DNA from: Amorphophallus konjac
Taxonomy: Eukaryota > Streptophyta > Magnoliopsida > Alismatales > Araceae
Assembly: GCA_022559845.1 (NCBI GenBank)
Contig: CM040128.1
Coordinates: forward strand, 178,924,413-178,988,412
Length of the DNA: 64,000 nt
Direction: 5' to 3'
Below, in pieces: positions 44,618 through 56,625 of the stretch. Every line of letters starts with the position of its first letter. Within the stretch, counting starts at the first letter, position 1. Both the position numbers and the translations under genes were made by a program. The notes beneath the pieces were generated by a model, which was not told the DNA's origin, made no database searches, and saw only the letters and a program-made list of their open reading frames with translations.

Positions 44618-47600
44618 TTTCAGCATACTATGGGTAGTTAGGGAGCATCGACACTGGCAGCGTCAGCGGTAGGATCTGCATCTTTTGGCTCCAAGGTCAA
44701 GAAGTTTCTCCAGAAGGGTTTCTATAAGAAGCGTAAGGATCAGAGGTTGGCGTCTACTGGCAGTGTACATCAGCCGATTCCTTTTCAGCTCAGGGATCAG
44801 TGGGTGGATCGCGGGGACCGTGTCCCCGGTGTGCCGAGTCGCATCCAGACAAGTAGTGCACAGCGCCCGTGATTTGTTTCAGGTGTGACCAGCCAGGGCA
44901 TATGGCGTGTGACTGTCCTCAGAGGCCGCAGCAGTAGCAGTTTCCTCTGCAGCAACAGTACCCTCAATAGCAGAGGCAGCCACAGTAGCAGTAGGGGCAG
45001 TATCCGCCACTACCCAGGTCAGCTAGTGTGGGAGGCAAGCAGAGATCCCGAGGCCAGATTACACACATGACCAGGGCAGAGGTAGTAGCGTCACAGCGCG
45101 TGGAAGGTACCGTTCGGATTTTGAGTTGTGCGGCTCGAGTTTTGTTTGATTCTGGCACGTCTCATTCATTTATTTCGGAGGATTTTACGCTGAGTATTGA
45201 GGAGCAGGTGACCCAGTTGTCCTGTGATTTGGCAGTAGAGTTTCATTCTGGTGATTTTATGATCACTCCGTATTATTTTGATGAGATTCCTATGTGGGTT
45301 GAAGGGCGGAGTTTGCCGGCCAGGCTTTATGCGTTGCCACTTCAGGACTTTGATGTGATTTTGGGCATGGACTGGCTTGAGGCACATCATGCTTTGGTGG
45401 ATTGTGGCTCGAAGAGGGTTTATTTCTGACGGCTTCGTGGACCCACCTTCTATTTCTAAGGTATTAGGTCTTCCTCTTCCCGCTTCCTTATTTCGGCCAT
45501 TAGGGCTCGTCGTTTGCTTGATACGGGCTGTCAAGGTTTTCTCACTTCTGTGGTCGTGGTAGACCAGATGGAGTCGAATGTTGAGGACATTCCGGTGGTG
45601 TGTGAGTTTCTCGATGTTTTTCTCGAGGACCTACCTGGATCATATCCCCAGTGGGAGATTGATTTTGTGATCGAGATTGTGCCTGGTACGGGACCTTTGT
45701 CGAAGGCTCCTTACCGTATGGCTCCCGTTGAGTTGAGAGAGTTGAGGGCGCAGTTACAGGAGTTGCTGGCCAAAGGGTACATTCGTCCTAGCTTTTCCCC
45801 TTGGGGTGCGCTAGTGTTGTTTGTGAAGAAGAAGGATGGTAGTCTGAGGTTGTGCATTGACTACCGGTAGCTGAATGAGGTGATCGTTAAGAACAAGTTT
45901 CCGTTGCCACGAATTGATGACTTGTTCGACCAGCTTCAGTCTGCTCGAGTGTTCTCACGGATTGATTTGCGGTCCGATTACTATCAGTTGCGGATTCGAG
46001 AGTCTGACGTGGAGAAGACTACGTTCAGCTCGAGATATGGGCATTATGAGTTTTTAGTGATGCCGTTTGGGCTCACCAATGGCCCCGCAGCGTTTATGGA
46101 TTTGATGCAGAGGGTGTTCCGTCCGTACTTGGACCAATTCGTGGTCGTGTTCATAGACGACATCCTTGTTTTTTCGAGGTCCGCAGATGAGTATGCGTAT
46201 CATTTAAGGGTTGTGTTGTAGACTTTGTGAGATCACCAGTTGTATGCTAAGCTCAGCAAGTGTGAGGTTTGGCTTCATGAGGTGCACTTTTTGGGGCACG
46301 TGATTTCTGGTGATGGTATTTCCGTGGATCAAGCCAAGGTCGAGGCAGTGATGCAGTGGCCAAGGCCAAGGTCTGTGACTGAGATTCGGAGTTTCTTGGG
46401 GCTTGTAGGCTATTATAGGAGATTCATTCAGAATTTTACTCGTGTTGCAGCCCCAATGACCAGGCTTACGCGGAAGGATGTGCCATTCATCTGGACTGGT
46501 GAGTGTGAGCAGAGCTTTATGGAGCTTAATAGGTTGCTCACCTCGGCACCAGTGTTGGAGTTACCTTCTGGATCGGGAGGTTTTATGGTGTGTACAGATG
46601 CTTCTGAGGTTGGGTTGGGTGCTGTGCTGATGCAACACGATAGAGTTGTGGCTTATGCATCTTGGCAGCTAAAGTCGCATGAGGAGAACTACCATACCCA
46701 TGACCTTGAGTTGGCAGCTGTGATCTTTGTATTGAAGATTTGGAGGCATTATCTATACGGTGAGAAGTTTGAGGTGTTCACAGACCATCAAAGTTTGAGG
46801 TATGTGTTCACTCAGAAGGACCTCAACCACAGGTAGAGGTGATGGTTGGAGTATATGAAGGATTATGACTTCACCCTGTGTTGTTAGCCGGGCAGGATGA
46901 ATGTCGTTGCCGATGCCTTGAGGAGGAAGGTCATTGTCAGCACCATGATGATGAGGAAGTGGAGGCTCTGGGAACAGGTGCCGGCCGTGACATTTAGGCT
47001 TAAGGTTCCCCAGGAGTCGGGGTCAGCTGTTCTTGCGAGCTTGACCGTTATGCCTGCGATTCGTCGCCACGTGACAGATGCTCAGCGTGCAGACCCTGAG
47101 TTGCCCCGAATTTTGGCTTTAGCTGATGTGGACTTCGGCGAGGATGGAGCTGTAAGATTTCGTGGCAGGCTATACGTCCCAGTCGAGGAGCAGGTGAGGC
47201 GTGCGGTGTTACTGGAGGCTCATGGGAGTCGGTACACTGTGCGCCTGGGTGCGACGAAGATGTATCGGAACTTGAAGAGGTAGTTCTGGTGGCCTGGCAT
47301 GAAGAGAGATATTGCTGAGTATGTGGCCCGATGACTGACCTATCAGCAGGTGAAGGTGGAGCATCAGCGACCATGAGGTACTCTTCAGCCTTTGGAGGTT
47401 CCCGCGTGGAAATGGGACCACGTGACCACGGATTTTGTGGTGGGTTTGCCGAGGACACCGTGTTGGCAGCATAGTATTTGGTTGCTGGTGGATAGGCTGA
47501 CAAAAGTGGCTCGGTTGTTACCGATCAAAGTCACCTGGAGTGTGTCCAAGTTGGATCGTCTTTATGTGGAGCGGATCGTACCTTTGCATGGGATTCCCAT

Positions 47601-48477
47601 TTCCATTGTGTCAGATCGAGATCCGCGTTTCACTTCTAGATTTTGGAGGAGTTTCCAGTGAGCTCTTGGCACAGAGTTAGCATTTACCTCAGCATATCAT
47701 CCTCAGTCAGATGGTCAGTCAGAGAGGACCATTCAGACGTTAGAAGATATGTTGAGATCCTGTTGCCTGGAATGGGAAGGGAGTTGGATTCACCATCTGC
47801 CATTGGTGGAGTTTGCCTACAACAACAGCTATCATTTGAGCATTGGGATGGCTCCTTATGAGGCATTGTACGGGCGACCGTGTCGGACTCCACTCGATTG
47901 GTCAGAGGTTGGTGAGCGTGTTGTGATGGGGCCGGAGCTAGTGCTGGTGCAGCAGTGCATTGATGTGGTGCATCTGGTCCGTCAGAACATGTTGGCGACG
48001 CAGAGTCGGTAGAAGAGCTATGCGGATCGGAGGAGGCAGCCACTCTATTTTGCGGTCGGTGATCGTGTATTTTTGAGGGTCCCTCCCATGAAGGGGGTGA
48101 TGAGATTTGGACAGCGTGGGAAGCTGAGTTCCCGCTATGTTGGTCCTTTCCTCATCGTGGAGCGTGTTGGCGAGGTTGCTTATCGGTTACAGCTACCTCC
48201 TGAGTTTGCAGCGGTGCATGACATGTTCCATGTCTCGATGTTGAGGAAGTTTTTGCCCGATGTTTCTCAGGCGTTGGAGGACTCGGTTTGGCCCGAGGTG
48301 ACTCCCGATCTGTCTCTACCGGAGTTCCCTATCCGTATTGAGGATTGGCGAGAGCAGCACCTACGGAACAAGGTTATCCCTCTGGTAAAGGTGGTGTGGC
48401 AACGGCACTCTGGTGGTGAGGCTTCTTGGGAGCGTGAGGACGAGATGCGTCAGCAGTTCCCTTACCTGTTCGAGTGA
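44618..48477 (+). pseudogene. gag-pol: Element 5 gag end and pol, one frame with about 16 stops
   Basis: Gag resumes and reaches a zinc knuckle at 44,875 (CFRCDQPGHMACDC). From there to 48,477 one frame holds everything: protease (FDSGTSHSFIS), reverse transcriptase ([11 protein letters not shown]), RNase H ([13 protein letters not shown]), integrase ([24 protein letters not shown]) and a chromodomain-type end (VKVVWQRHSGGEASWERED). About 16 in-frame stops interrupt it, all TAG or TGA and none TAA, for example at 45,868-45,870, 46,219-46,221, 46,834-46,836, 47,281-47,283 and 48,010-48,012. No frameshift was needed over 3.6 kb. The protease motif is DSG rather than DTG. Clearly inactive. Confidence 0.92.
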
Positions 48478-48533
48478 GTATCCTTTTTCTTTCCCCTGTG
48501 CTTTATTTTAAATTTCGAGGATGAAATTTGTTT

Positions 48534-48546
48534 AAGGGGGGAGGGC
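48534..48546 (+). promoter_or_regulatory. Element 5 polypurine tract
   Basis: AAGGGGGGAGGGC directly before the 3' LTR. Confidence 0.85.
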
Positions 48547-49375
48547 TGTAATATCCTGGACCCTTCGGATCCTTCTTTTCGGGTCCTAGATCTGTTTTCT
48601 CGGAGAGTCTGACTCCGTTGTGTCTGAAATTATGTTTCTGACATCTTTCATGTTCGGATCCATGTGTTTCGGATCAGTTTCGGAGGTCCCGAAACGTGTT
48701 CTACGTTTTCCCGTATTTTTCTCTGAAAGGACCTACGGAACCCCGTAGCGGGTAGACCGAGTCGTTCACATACTCAGGGATGGTACCACAGCGATCAGCA
48801 CGTTCCAACGATTGCGGCAGTGTATTTTTCTATTTTTTTGTATTTTTAAAAAAATCAAGATTTTCTATATAATCCCATTTCTTATCCCCTTTTTCTTTCT
48901 CCTTTCCCCCTCTCCCGTGGACGCGGCGGCGACCCTCTCCCCAGCTGCAGATGGCGGCGAGGTGATGGCGCGACGACGATGGTGGTGGTGTGGCGATCGC
49001 GGCGGCGTGCGGAGCTTGTGGGAAGCGTGGAAGAATGAGGGTTTTCAAGCGTTTTCTTACGATCGACGGTGTTCCAGCGGAGCTCTAGCTCCATTGAGGT
49101 AGGGAGACGAATCCCCATGCTCATCCCGTCGTCCCCCGTGATTTGTAGGGCGAGGAGAGGTCAAGAGGGGCATTTTTGAGCCGGGTAGGGCAAAATCCAT
49201 GTTTTGGGGGTTGTATGCCGATCTACCGTTTCGTCGCGTTTCGGACCTATTTGAGGGCGTAGATGCATGCTAGGGGCTATAGGGGAGCTTCCCCCTTGCT
49301 TTCCCCCTCACCCATGGATGTTTGGGGGCGTGGTTTAGATTTTTGTGTTTTTCCCACCGGCCCGTTCCGGGGCTG

Positions 49376-49772
49376 GTGTGGCGGTCCTTCCAGAGACCGC
49401 TAGAGTCTCTGGCGGCCAAGGGTAGGTGCGCCAGACGCTGTGGCGGCCCAAGGCGGGTGCGCCACGGGTTACTATTTTGTCGGCAGGGCGTCCATTGGCC
49501 TGGCGGCTACACGATAAACCGCCAGAGCGTGTAGTGCTCCAGGGTTCGACCGCTAGAGGGGTGAGTTGACCGTTGGTTTTCGACCGTTGAGGATTTTTTG
49601 GGGGTGGCGGCCGAAGGTACGCCCGCCACATCCCTGTGGCGGCCTATAGAGGACCGCCATTTCTTTCGCAACCCAGGGTGTGGCGGCCCATTGTTGGACC
49701 GCTACAGTCCCTGTGGCGGCCCAATTCTGGACCGCCAGACTCTGTGGCGGCCCAAAGGTGGACCGCCAGAGA
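49376..49772. repeat. GGCGG...CCGCC hairpin array, element 5 3' LTR
   Basis: Same units as 35,313-35,722. In the first unit one stem base differs (GACCGCTA), leaving a G-U pair; several other differences fall in loops and spacers. Confidence 0.82.
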
Positions 49773-50751
49773 TCTATGTCTGACCGGAGTTATGTTTTGC
49801 CGATTCGAGTCCCGAGTGAGTGGATCTCGATCCACGTACTGACCCGTGGTCTGACTGATGCTGGGCATCATGTGGGGGCCACACGTGAGGGTGCCGTGGG
49901 ATCCCGAGAGTTGGTGTTCTCGGCACGTGTCACCGTGAGTCGGTGTCGGTATGAGGAGCGGCCATTGTACTCTGTCCGACTTAGACGTCATTTTTTGTTG
50001 ACTAGAGAGTCTACTCGTTCAGTGACCCTGGACTAGTCGTAGCCTTCTGACACACGAGTGGTCCCACCAGGGAGTGGTGGCGAGGCTACCCCGAGAGACG
50101 GTTTTTATACTGGTTTCCGTAGGGCCCCATGTTTGACGCTAGAGTCCAGCTGAGGGGAAAACCAGTCTGAGGGCCAGACCTAGGACGTATGGTCTGTGTG
50201 TGCACACGTGGTTGTGGGCAGTGGACCCGCGCTGACGAGCGTAACCCCAGCTAGTCACTTGTTCTGTGGTTACTTGTACGGTGTCTCAATTCCCGCTGGG
50301 CCGGAGGGAGACACCCGAGGCGTGGTTTCAGCCATCAGTGGACGCATCCGGCCTTGCTTCTAGTGGGTTGGTACTCCTATCTTGTGTGGTGGAGACTCTT
50401 TGGCTTTTGACGAGTTGTCTCAATTTTTGTGCCGTGTGTTCGGTACTAGCCGTCGTAGTAGCTTGTAGTTACTTTCTGCTCAGTTTCTCGATTTACGAGG
50501 TGGGGACCGGATGATCCCTACTGAGCCTTGTGTTTTGAGGCTCATTCCCTGTGTGTTTTCACCGTGTTTCAGGTGAGATGAGACTTCAGGGGAGCGCTTT
50601 AGAGGCTCCGCGTGGTTCTGGTGCCTAGAGTTAGTTGTCAGTTGGCAGGCCGGGGAATGCCCCGTGTAGTTGTACTTTTCTCTTTAGACTGTACTAGTTG
50701 TGGACTACTGTCTTTTTTTAGACTACTGTTATTTTTGTGGACCATGTAATT

Positions 50752-50769
50752 TAATTAATGTTATTATTT
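50752..50769. repeat. LINE target site duplication, left copy
   Basis: 18 bases, TAATTAATGTTATTATTT, identical to 56,608-56,625. Confidence 0.92.
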
Positions 50770-50999
50770 TTTTTTTTAAGGCAAAAACTGGCCAATCTGG
50801 AGCAAAGGCTGGTCGAATGCACCCTTCCTCAGAGAGGAAGAATGTTCTCACTCCCCCAGGCTTCTCCAGGGCCCTTATTTTTATTTATTCAAATTGAGAG
50901 TGATACAAAGGCCAAGAGGGCAAACCCCTAGGGAACATCAGGCTATTTTCCAAGGCCCTTCAGGAAATACATCAAAGAACAACATATGTCCAAAAGATG

Positions 51000-53900
51000 T
51001 TAAAGACGGAAGGCAGGCAGGCCTGCCTTATCTATCCTAAAGGCGCCCTTGGCAAAACTTGGGAGATCCTCTTCCCGGATGAAGAAATTGTTTACAGAGG
51101 CTTCACATGCATATGAGGCTAGAGCATCAGCCATTTGATTGCCTTCCCTATAGGTATGTTGAACACAACATCCGCATTCCTGCAGTAGCTTTAAAATATT
51201 ACTCCACCAAGGGATGATCATCCAGCTGGGGATCACTTTCTTCCTTACTGCTTCCACAAGAACATTACAATCTGAAAAAATTGCTTCCAACTTTATACCA
51301 CTTTGTTTTGCAATAGCTAAGCCATCTTGTAAAGCCCTCAGTTCTGCAACCAAACTTAACCCCATGCCATAAGTGAAAGCAAAAGCCACAAGCATTTTCC
51401 CTGTATGATCTCTTATACAGCCTCCGCCTCCACTTCTACTGGGGTTTCCTTTAGATGCCCCATCAACATGGAGGGTATAACCCTGCTTTGCAAATTTACA
51501 ATGGACTACAATGGGTAATTTGATTGCTACCCTCGGGAACAATTCAAATGATGCTAGACTGTTCAACTGGCCAGTAGATAGGGGCCTGTGAAAATGTAAT
51601 TTGCCTAATATCACAAAGATTGAAGACATAATTTTCTTTTGGATCACAACTGGAGTTGTAATAATACCTTCAAATCTTGCTGCACATCTAGATTTCCAAA
51701 TTTCCCATATCATCAATATGATAGCTAATAATCCAATAAAGCTGAAAGCAGATTGTGAGTTGGTGGTGGACATAATATTCCATAGACGGCCAGTAATATG
51801 ACTAGTCAGGTACACTCTGTTATTTATCAAAGGAGAAACCCACCTCCACATCTCAGAAGCCATTTCACTTGATATAAAGAGGTGGTTTAAATCTTCTTGT
51901 CGAGGGGAAGAGCAGCAATTGCATCTGGAGGCCATGTGTATTCCACAATCACTCACTCTACTATCCACTGAAACTGCTCTGTGAAGTACCTTCCAGGTAA
52001 ATAATGCTGCACGGGGAGGTATGGCAATGTGCCATAACTTGGCCCAGGCAGGCCTCCTCAGACCTTTAGATCGGATCATATTGTATGTAGACTTCACTGA
52101 AAAGTCCCCTTTTAAAGTTCCAGTCCAAACACATATATCTGCTTCACTAGTAAGCTGAATGTTAGAGTAGAGAAGAGGATCATTATTGAGATCCTTGGCA
52201 GAATGTTGAGGATCCAATAATACTTCTCTTACTGAGGCCAATGGCAGAGTAACATTTTCCTGAGATCTTCTGTTGGTAGCTTCATTTAAGATTGGGCCAT
52301 TCCCTGACCAATTATCCCTTAGAAAATCTATACATGCTCCACTGCCCATAAACCATCTTCTATTCTGTATTAGGATTTCCTTGGCCTGCCTGAAGACAGC
52401 CACTGGCATTCCAGCAGGGAAAGGCTTTGTGCAATTAGTAAAATGAAATTTTATGAACCGGCGTCTAGCATAAGTTGACCACAGAGATGTCCCATGCAAG
52501 ATATTCCAAAGCATCTTAACTGCCAGAGAAATTTGGACTCCATATAGGTCCCTGATTCCAAGCCCTCCCTCCAGCTTTGGTTTTTGTATAGCAGACCATG
52601 CAACCCAGTGCCTACTATGGCTGGTGATTTGGCTTCCCTGCCAGAAAACATTGGCACACTGACTTTCTATAAAATGAATTACCTTCTTTGGTATATTGCA
52701 GGCTGAGGCTAAATACACGGGCATACTTTGGAGAACTGAGTTTATAAGAACTGCCCGGCCAGCAGCAGACAATAGTTTAGACTGCCATCCCTCCAGCTTG
52801 GACTGGATTCTGTCTAGGAGGAATTGAAAATCTGAGCATAAATTCCTTCCTTTTTTAACAGGGATCCCCAGGTAGTTTAGGCCATCCGACTGATACTTAT
52901 AACCAGTAAGGGATCGGATTGCTTGTTTTAAGGAATCTGGGGCTTTGGATGAAAGGATAAAACTACTTTTAGTAGCATTGATTTTCTGCCCTGAACACCT
53001 CTCATAACTGCTGATGAATTGTTTAAAAACCTCAAGATTGTTTTTGTTTGCATTTAGGAATACCAGTGTATCATCTGCATATAGTAAATGTGAGATTTAT
53101 GGACAGTGCCTAGGCCCTTTGTATCCTTTCAGCTGGCCAGAGTGGAAAAGGGTTGAGAGGCCTCTACTCAACACTTCCGATGCTATGATGAATAGAATAG
53201 GAGCAATGGGATCCCCTTGCCTTATACCCCTGCTGGATTTAAAGTAGCCAGATACCCTGCCATTAAAATTTACTGAGAACCAGCAGTTGAATAAAAGCAT
53301 ACCTATGTAGGAAGTGAATCTGTTGCTAAAACCCATTTTCCTCATGACAGCAAGAATAAAGTCCCACTCCATTCTGTCATAGGCCTTTGCCATGTCAAGT
53401 TTAAAGATCACATTATGACCTCTCACTTTCCTATTGAGATCCATTATAAGCTGGCGAGCCATTGCTACATTATCCAATATGAAATGACCCTTTACAAATG
53501 CCCCTTGCTCTGGTGAGATTATATTAGGCATAAGGGAACCAAGCCTCTCAGAAATTATCCGGGAGATAATCTTATATGAAAAATTGCAGAGACTTATAGG
53601 TCTGAAATCATTGAATGAATTGGGTACTTGCACCTTGGGGACTAAAGTAATTAGGGAAGAGGAGATTCCCTGTGAGAAAGGAAAGCCCTTAAAGACAGCA
53701 CATACAGCCTCAGTGACATCATTCCCCACAATGTCCCAAGTGGAAGTAAAGAATTCTCCTGAGAAACCATCCGGGCCAGGGGAACTAGATCCTCTTAAGG
53801 ACCAAACTGCTTCACGAACCTCAGCTGCAATAGGAATGGCACACAAAGCCTGATTTTGATTCTCTGTTATTTGCCTTGGGATACAATCCAGCATGGAGGG

Positions 53901-55157
53901 GTCTACATTGTGCTCTTCTGAAGAGAAAAGTTGTTGAAAGAAAACTACTGCTTGACCTTGAAGAGTAGCTTGGTTACTGCACCATTCAGCTGAATTTCCA
54001 ATTCTAAGACGTGTAATCTGGTTCCTTCTCCTGTTACATTGGGTGATAGCATGGTAGAATGTAGTGTTTCTGTCCCCACTCTCTATCCAATCCAATCTGG
54101 ATTTTTGGTTCCAAAAAAGCTCCTCTCTATAGAGGGCCTGGCGGAGGGAGGCATTTGCTGCATAGAGGCTTTCTCTGTTACCAGGAGAGGGATCTGTATC
54201 ATATATATTCTGTTTGATCTCTACATCTGCCTCAGCTTGGCTTTTATTTAAAGTGATGTCTCCAAAAACATCTTTATTCCATTTCCGTAGGGCAGCTTTA
54301 ACTGCCTTTAGCTTTATATACAGCCTGTCCAGGGCATTAGGGTGGCTGGACTGAGCCTGCTGCCATACCCTTGCAACTTCCTGTTTGAATGATGTATGAG
54401 TGCACCACATTCTCTGAAATATGAAGCGACCAGGGCATTTAGATTGACAATCCGAGAAAATCAATAGAGGGGCATGATCTGAGGGACCTCTCGGAAGATG
54501 CTTGACTGATATTGATGGAACCTCTGACAGCCAAATATTGTTGATGAGAGTTCGGTCCAGTCTAGCCCTTATATTAGCTGGTCCAACTCTGTTATTAGTC
54601 CAAGTCATACTAGACCCTTGAAAGCCAGTATCCATCAGGCCAGCAGAGCTAAAAAAAGAGTTAAATTCCAGCATTGAGGTTATGGCCGGGGGGTCTCCAC
54701 CCACCTTCTCTGATAGCTTAGACACACAATTAAAATCTCCCCCAACCAACCAAAGAACATCAACCGAGGCAGCAAAAGAAGTAAGGTCATTAAAGAGTGA
54801 CTGTCTTCTATGAGGGTCACAAGATGCATATACAAAAGTATAATATGTACAGAAGGAATTGTCAGATTTTAGGCCCAAAGTAATAAATTGGGATGAAGAA
54901 ACAATTACCTCTAGATCAAAGCTATCATGCCAGAAAACCCAAATTTTGGAATCTTCTGAGTTATTTCCAGCTATACCTCCAAATTTGAGGTATCTCCCCA
55001 ATGAGGAGGCTTTATTGAATGAGAGCATTGGTTCTGAAATGGCCACCAAGTAGACCTTATTAGACTGTACTAACTGCTTTAAACTTCTGCGAGAACTAGA
55101 GTTTCCCACCCCTCGTATATTCCATATCAATAAAGGCAGGATCATAGAGAATGCCAA
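51000..55157 (-). pseudogene. LINE ORF2: endonuclease, reverse transcriptase, RNase H; one stop codon
   Basis: 1385 codons in one frame from the ATG at 55,157 (MAFSMILPLLIWNIRGVGNS). Order: apurinic-type endonuclease (WNIRGVGN, LVGGDFNC, ARLDRTLIN, GPSDHAPLL), reverse transcriptase (GSSSPGPDGFSGEFF, FKLDMAKAYDRMEW, GIRQGDPIAPILF, then YADD at about 53,070-53,081), a zinc-binding RT-associated region (about 52,100-51,850) and RNase H (HVDGASKGNPSRSGGGG, AELRALQDGL, FSDCN, NQMADALASY). The only break is a TAA at 53,097-53,099, a few codons before YADD. It should nick DNA and copy its own RNA onto the cut end. Plant L1 elements often carry this extra RNase H. Confidence 0.93.
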
Positions 55158-55543
55158 ATAAAATCCTCCAATGATCTAGCCTTAGATCTGGTTAATGCCC
55201 CTCCATCAGGAGGCTTTCTAAAATGTCTGCCTCCCTTTTCCTGCTGCTTAATCAACAGATATTTATTTTCAAGGAAAGCTTTATCTGCCACTGTTTTGCA
55301 AGCTGAGAGTAGACTTGACTCCTCTATCTTACCAGAATTCCTAACATCCTTTACCATTACCAATGCCTCCACCAAATTCGGCTCTGATTCTACCGAAGGG
55401 CATAGACCACCAACATTGCCTTTTGGTGAAGAGGGGTTAGATTTCCCCTTTCCTGTAAGACACTCACAGTCTTCCTCAGCTTGGAATTGGTCCAATAATT
55501 CTACTGACACAGACTTAGAAAGAGACTTTGTCATTTTATGCAC
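55142..55543 (-). CDS. LINE middle frame overlapping ORF1 and ORF2
   Basis: 133 codons from the ATG at 55,543. It overlaps the last 13 bases of ORF1 and the first 16 bases of ORF2, each time in the -1 direction. The product is Ser/Lys-rich, ends in TRSKARSLEDFIWHSL and has no domain I recognise. The same kind of sequence is found at the C-terminus of ORF1 proteins of plant LINEs, so this is either the tail of ORF1 separated by an indel or a frame reached by frameshifting or reinitiation. Confidence 0.6.
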   Translation of the reverse strand: MHKMTKSLSKSVSVELLDQFQAEEDCECLTGKGKSNPSSPKGNVGGLCPSVESEPNLVEALVMVKDVRNSGKIEESSLLSACKTVADKAFLENKYLLIKQQEKGGRHFRKPPDGGALTRSKARSLEDFIWHSL

Positions 55544-56514
55544 TCTACAGAGCCAATAGAATCCAGAATTACTTGAACTTCGGTAGACTTCAAGTCTTGA
55601 TTTAAAATTCCATTCTCATTTTCCATTGCATCATTTCTTCGAATAGGCAGAGGGTCAACCTGCCGGGGCCGAAACATCTGTCTATCCTTCTGAGGATCCT
55701 GATTCCTTACCAGCTGGGTTCGGGCATTTCGGCCCTGTTTCTTCTTACAGCTATCAATAGAGTGGTCAAGTTTATGGCAATATGAACAGAGAGCAGGTAC
55801 TCGATTGTAGCTAACTTCTTGCCAATAACCAGATCCATCAGAATCAATCCAAATTCTCTCCCTTCGCGGTGCTGACAAATCCATCTCAACACAAGCCAAA
55901 GCCTCAGATGTATTTGTCAAAGCTAACGTACGTTCATGAATGCGAAGGACCAGACCAAAATTTCCTGCTATGGACCTCAGACAGTCTTCATGATATAAAT
56001 TTGCTGGCAATGCAGGGAAGCTTATCCAGACTGGCACCGTCGGCGGATCTGCTTTGAAATCAAAATCTGTGGTCCATCGGAAGAACCGGAATAGAAATCC
56101 CTTGATGTACAGATTCTTCTGAATCAGTAACTTCGTGAAATCTAATTCATTCTCAAACCGAAGGAGTAGGTGTCTCGGACCAAGCTTGCTAATTACAAAA
56201 TTTGTTGAAAGAAGAAGCCGCTGCATAAGGCAGCTTTTAATCTCTGTAAAAGTAGGATGTCCATATGCACATTTTGCCACTATTGAGAAGGATAAGAAAC
56301 ACACCGATGCCTGAATCTCTTCCTTTGTGAAGAATACTGCCGGTTCACCACGATCCGTAAACGCCGGGTCCTTAACTGGGATAGAGACTTTTGGCTTTTG
56401 CTTGGATTCCATTAGTGCCTGCGCAAAGGTCCGGCGAATCGGTGCTTGGGAAGAAGATGAAGATCCTTTCTGCGCCGATGTGGAGAGGTCACCGGCCACG
56501 CCCGCCATAGCCAT
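55531..56514 (-). CDS. LINE ORF1 RNA-binding protein
   Basis: 327 codons, open. The start at 56,514 (MAMAGVAGDLSTSAQKGSSS) is the first ATG after a 93-base untranslated region. A DUF4283-like domain (about residues 80-210; RHLLLRFENELDFTKLL, PVWISFPALPANLYHEDCL) is followed by a CCHC knuckle CSYCHKLDHSIDSC (about 245-260). In plant L1 elements this protein coats the element RNA. The reading ends VILDSIGSVECIK, shorter than a typical plant ORF1, with the 133-codon frame downstream as its likely continuation. Confidence 0.88.
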   Translation of the reverse strand: MAMAGVAGDLSTSAQKGSSSSSQAPIRRTFAQALMESKQKPKVSIPVKDPAFTDRGEPAVFFTKEEIQASVCFLSFSIVAKCAYGHPTFTEIKSCLMQRLLLSTNFVISKLGPRHLLLRFENELDFTKLLIQKNLYIKGFLFRFFRWTTDFDFKADPPTVPVWISFPALPANLYHEDCLRSIAGNFGLVLRIHERTLALTNTSEALACVEMDLSAPRRERIWIDSDGSGYWQEVSYNRVPALCSYCHKLDHSIDSCKKKQGRNARTQLVRNQDPQKDRQMFRPRQVDPLPIRRNDAMENENGILNQDLKSTEVQVILDSIGSVECIK

Positions 56515-56607
56515 GGCCGGCGAGAGGAACGCACCAAGAAAGAAACCTAGGGCGGGAAAATTGCAGAGCTTCTCACACTAGGAAAATTTAGAGAGAGAAG
56601 TCACCTA

Positions 56608-56625
56608 TAATTAATGTTATTATTT
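56608..56625. repeat. LINE target site duplication, right copy
   Basis: Identical to 50,752-50,769; element 5 LTR resumes at 56,626. Confidence 0.92.

Larger units (their letters stand above)
50770..56607 (-). mobile_element. Full-length plant L1-type LINE
   Basis: 5838 bp in minus orientation: short 5' untranslated region, ORF1 with a zinc knuckle, a linking frame, ORF2 with endonuclease, reverse transcriptase and RNase H, a short 3' region and a poly(A) tail (T run from 50,770). The perfect 18-bp duplication and nearly open frames mark a recent insertion. Confidence 0.95.
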
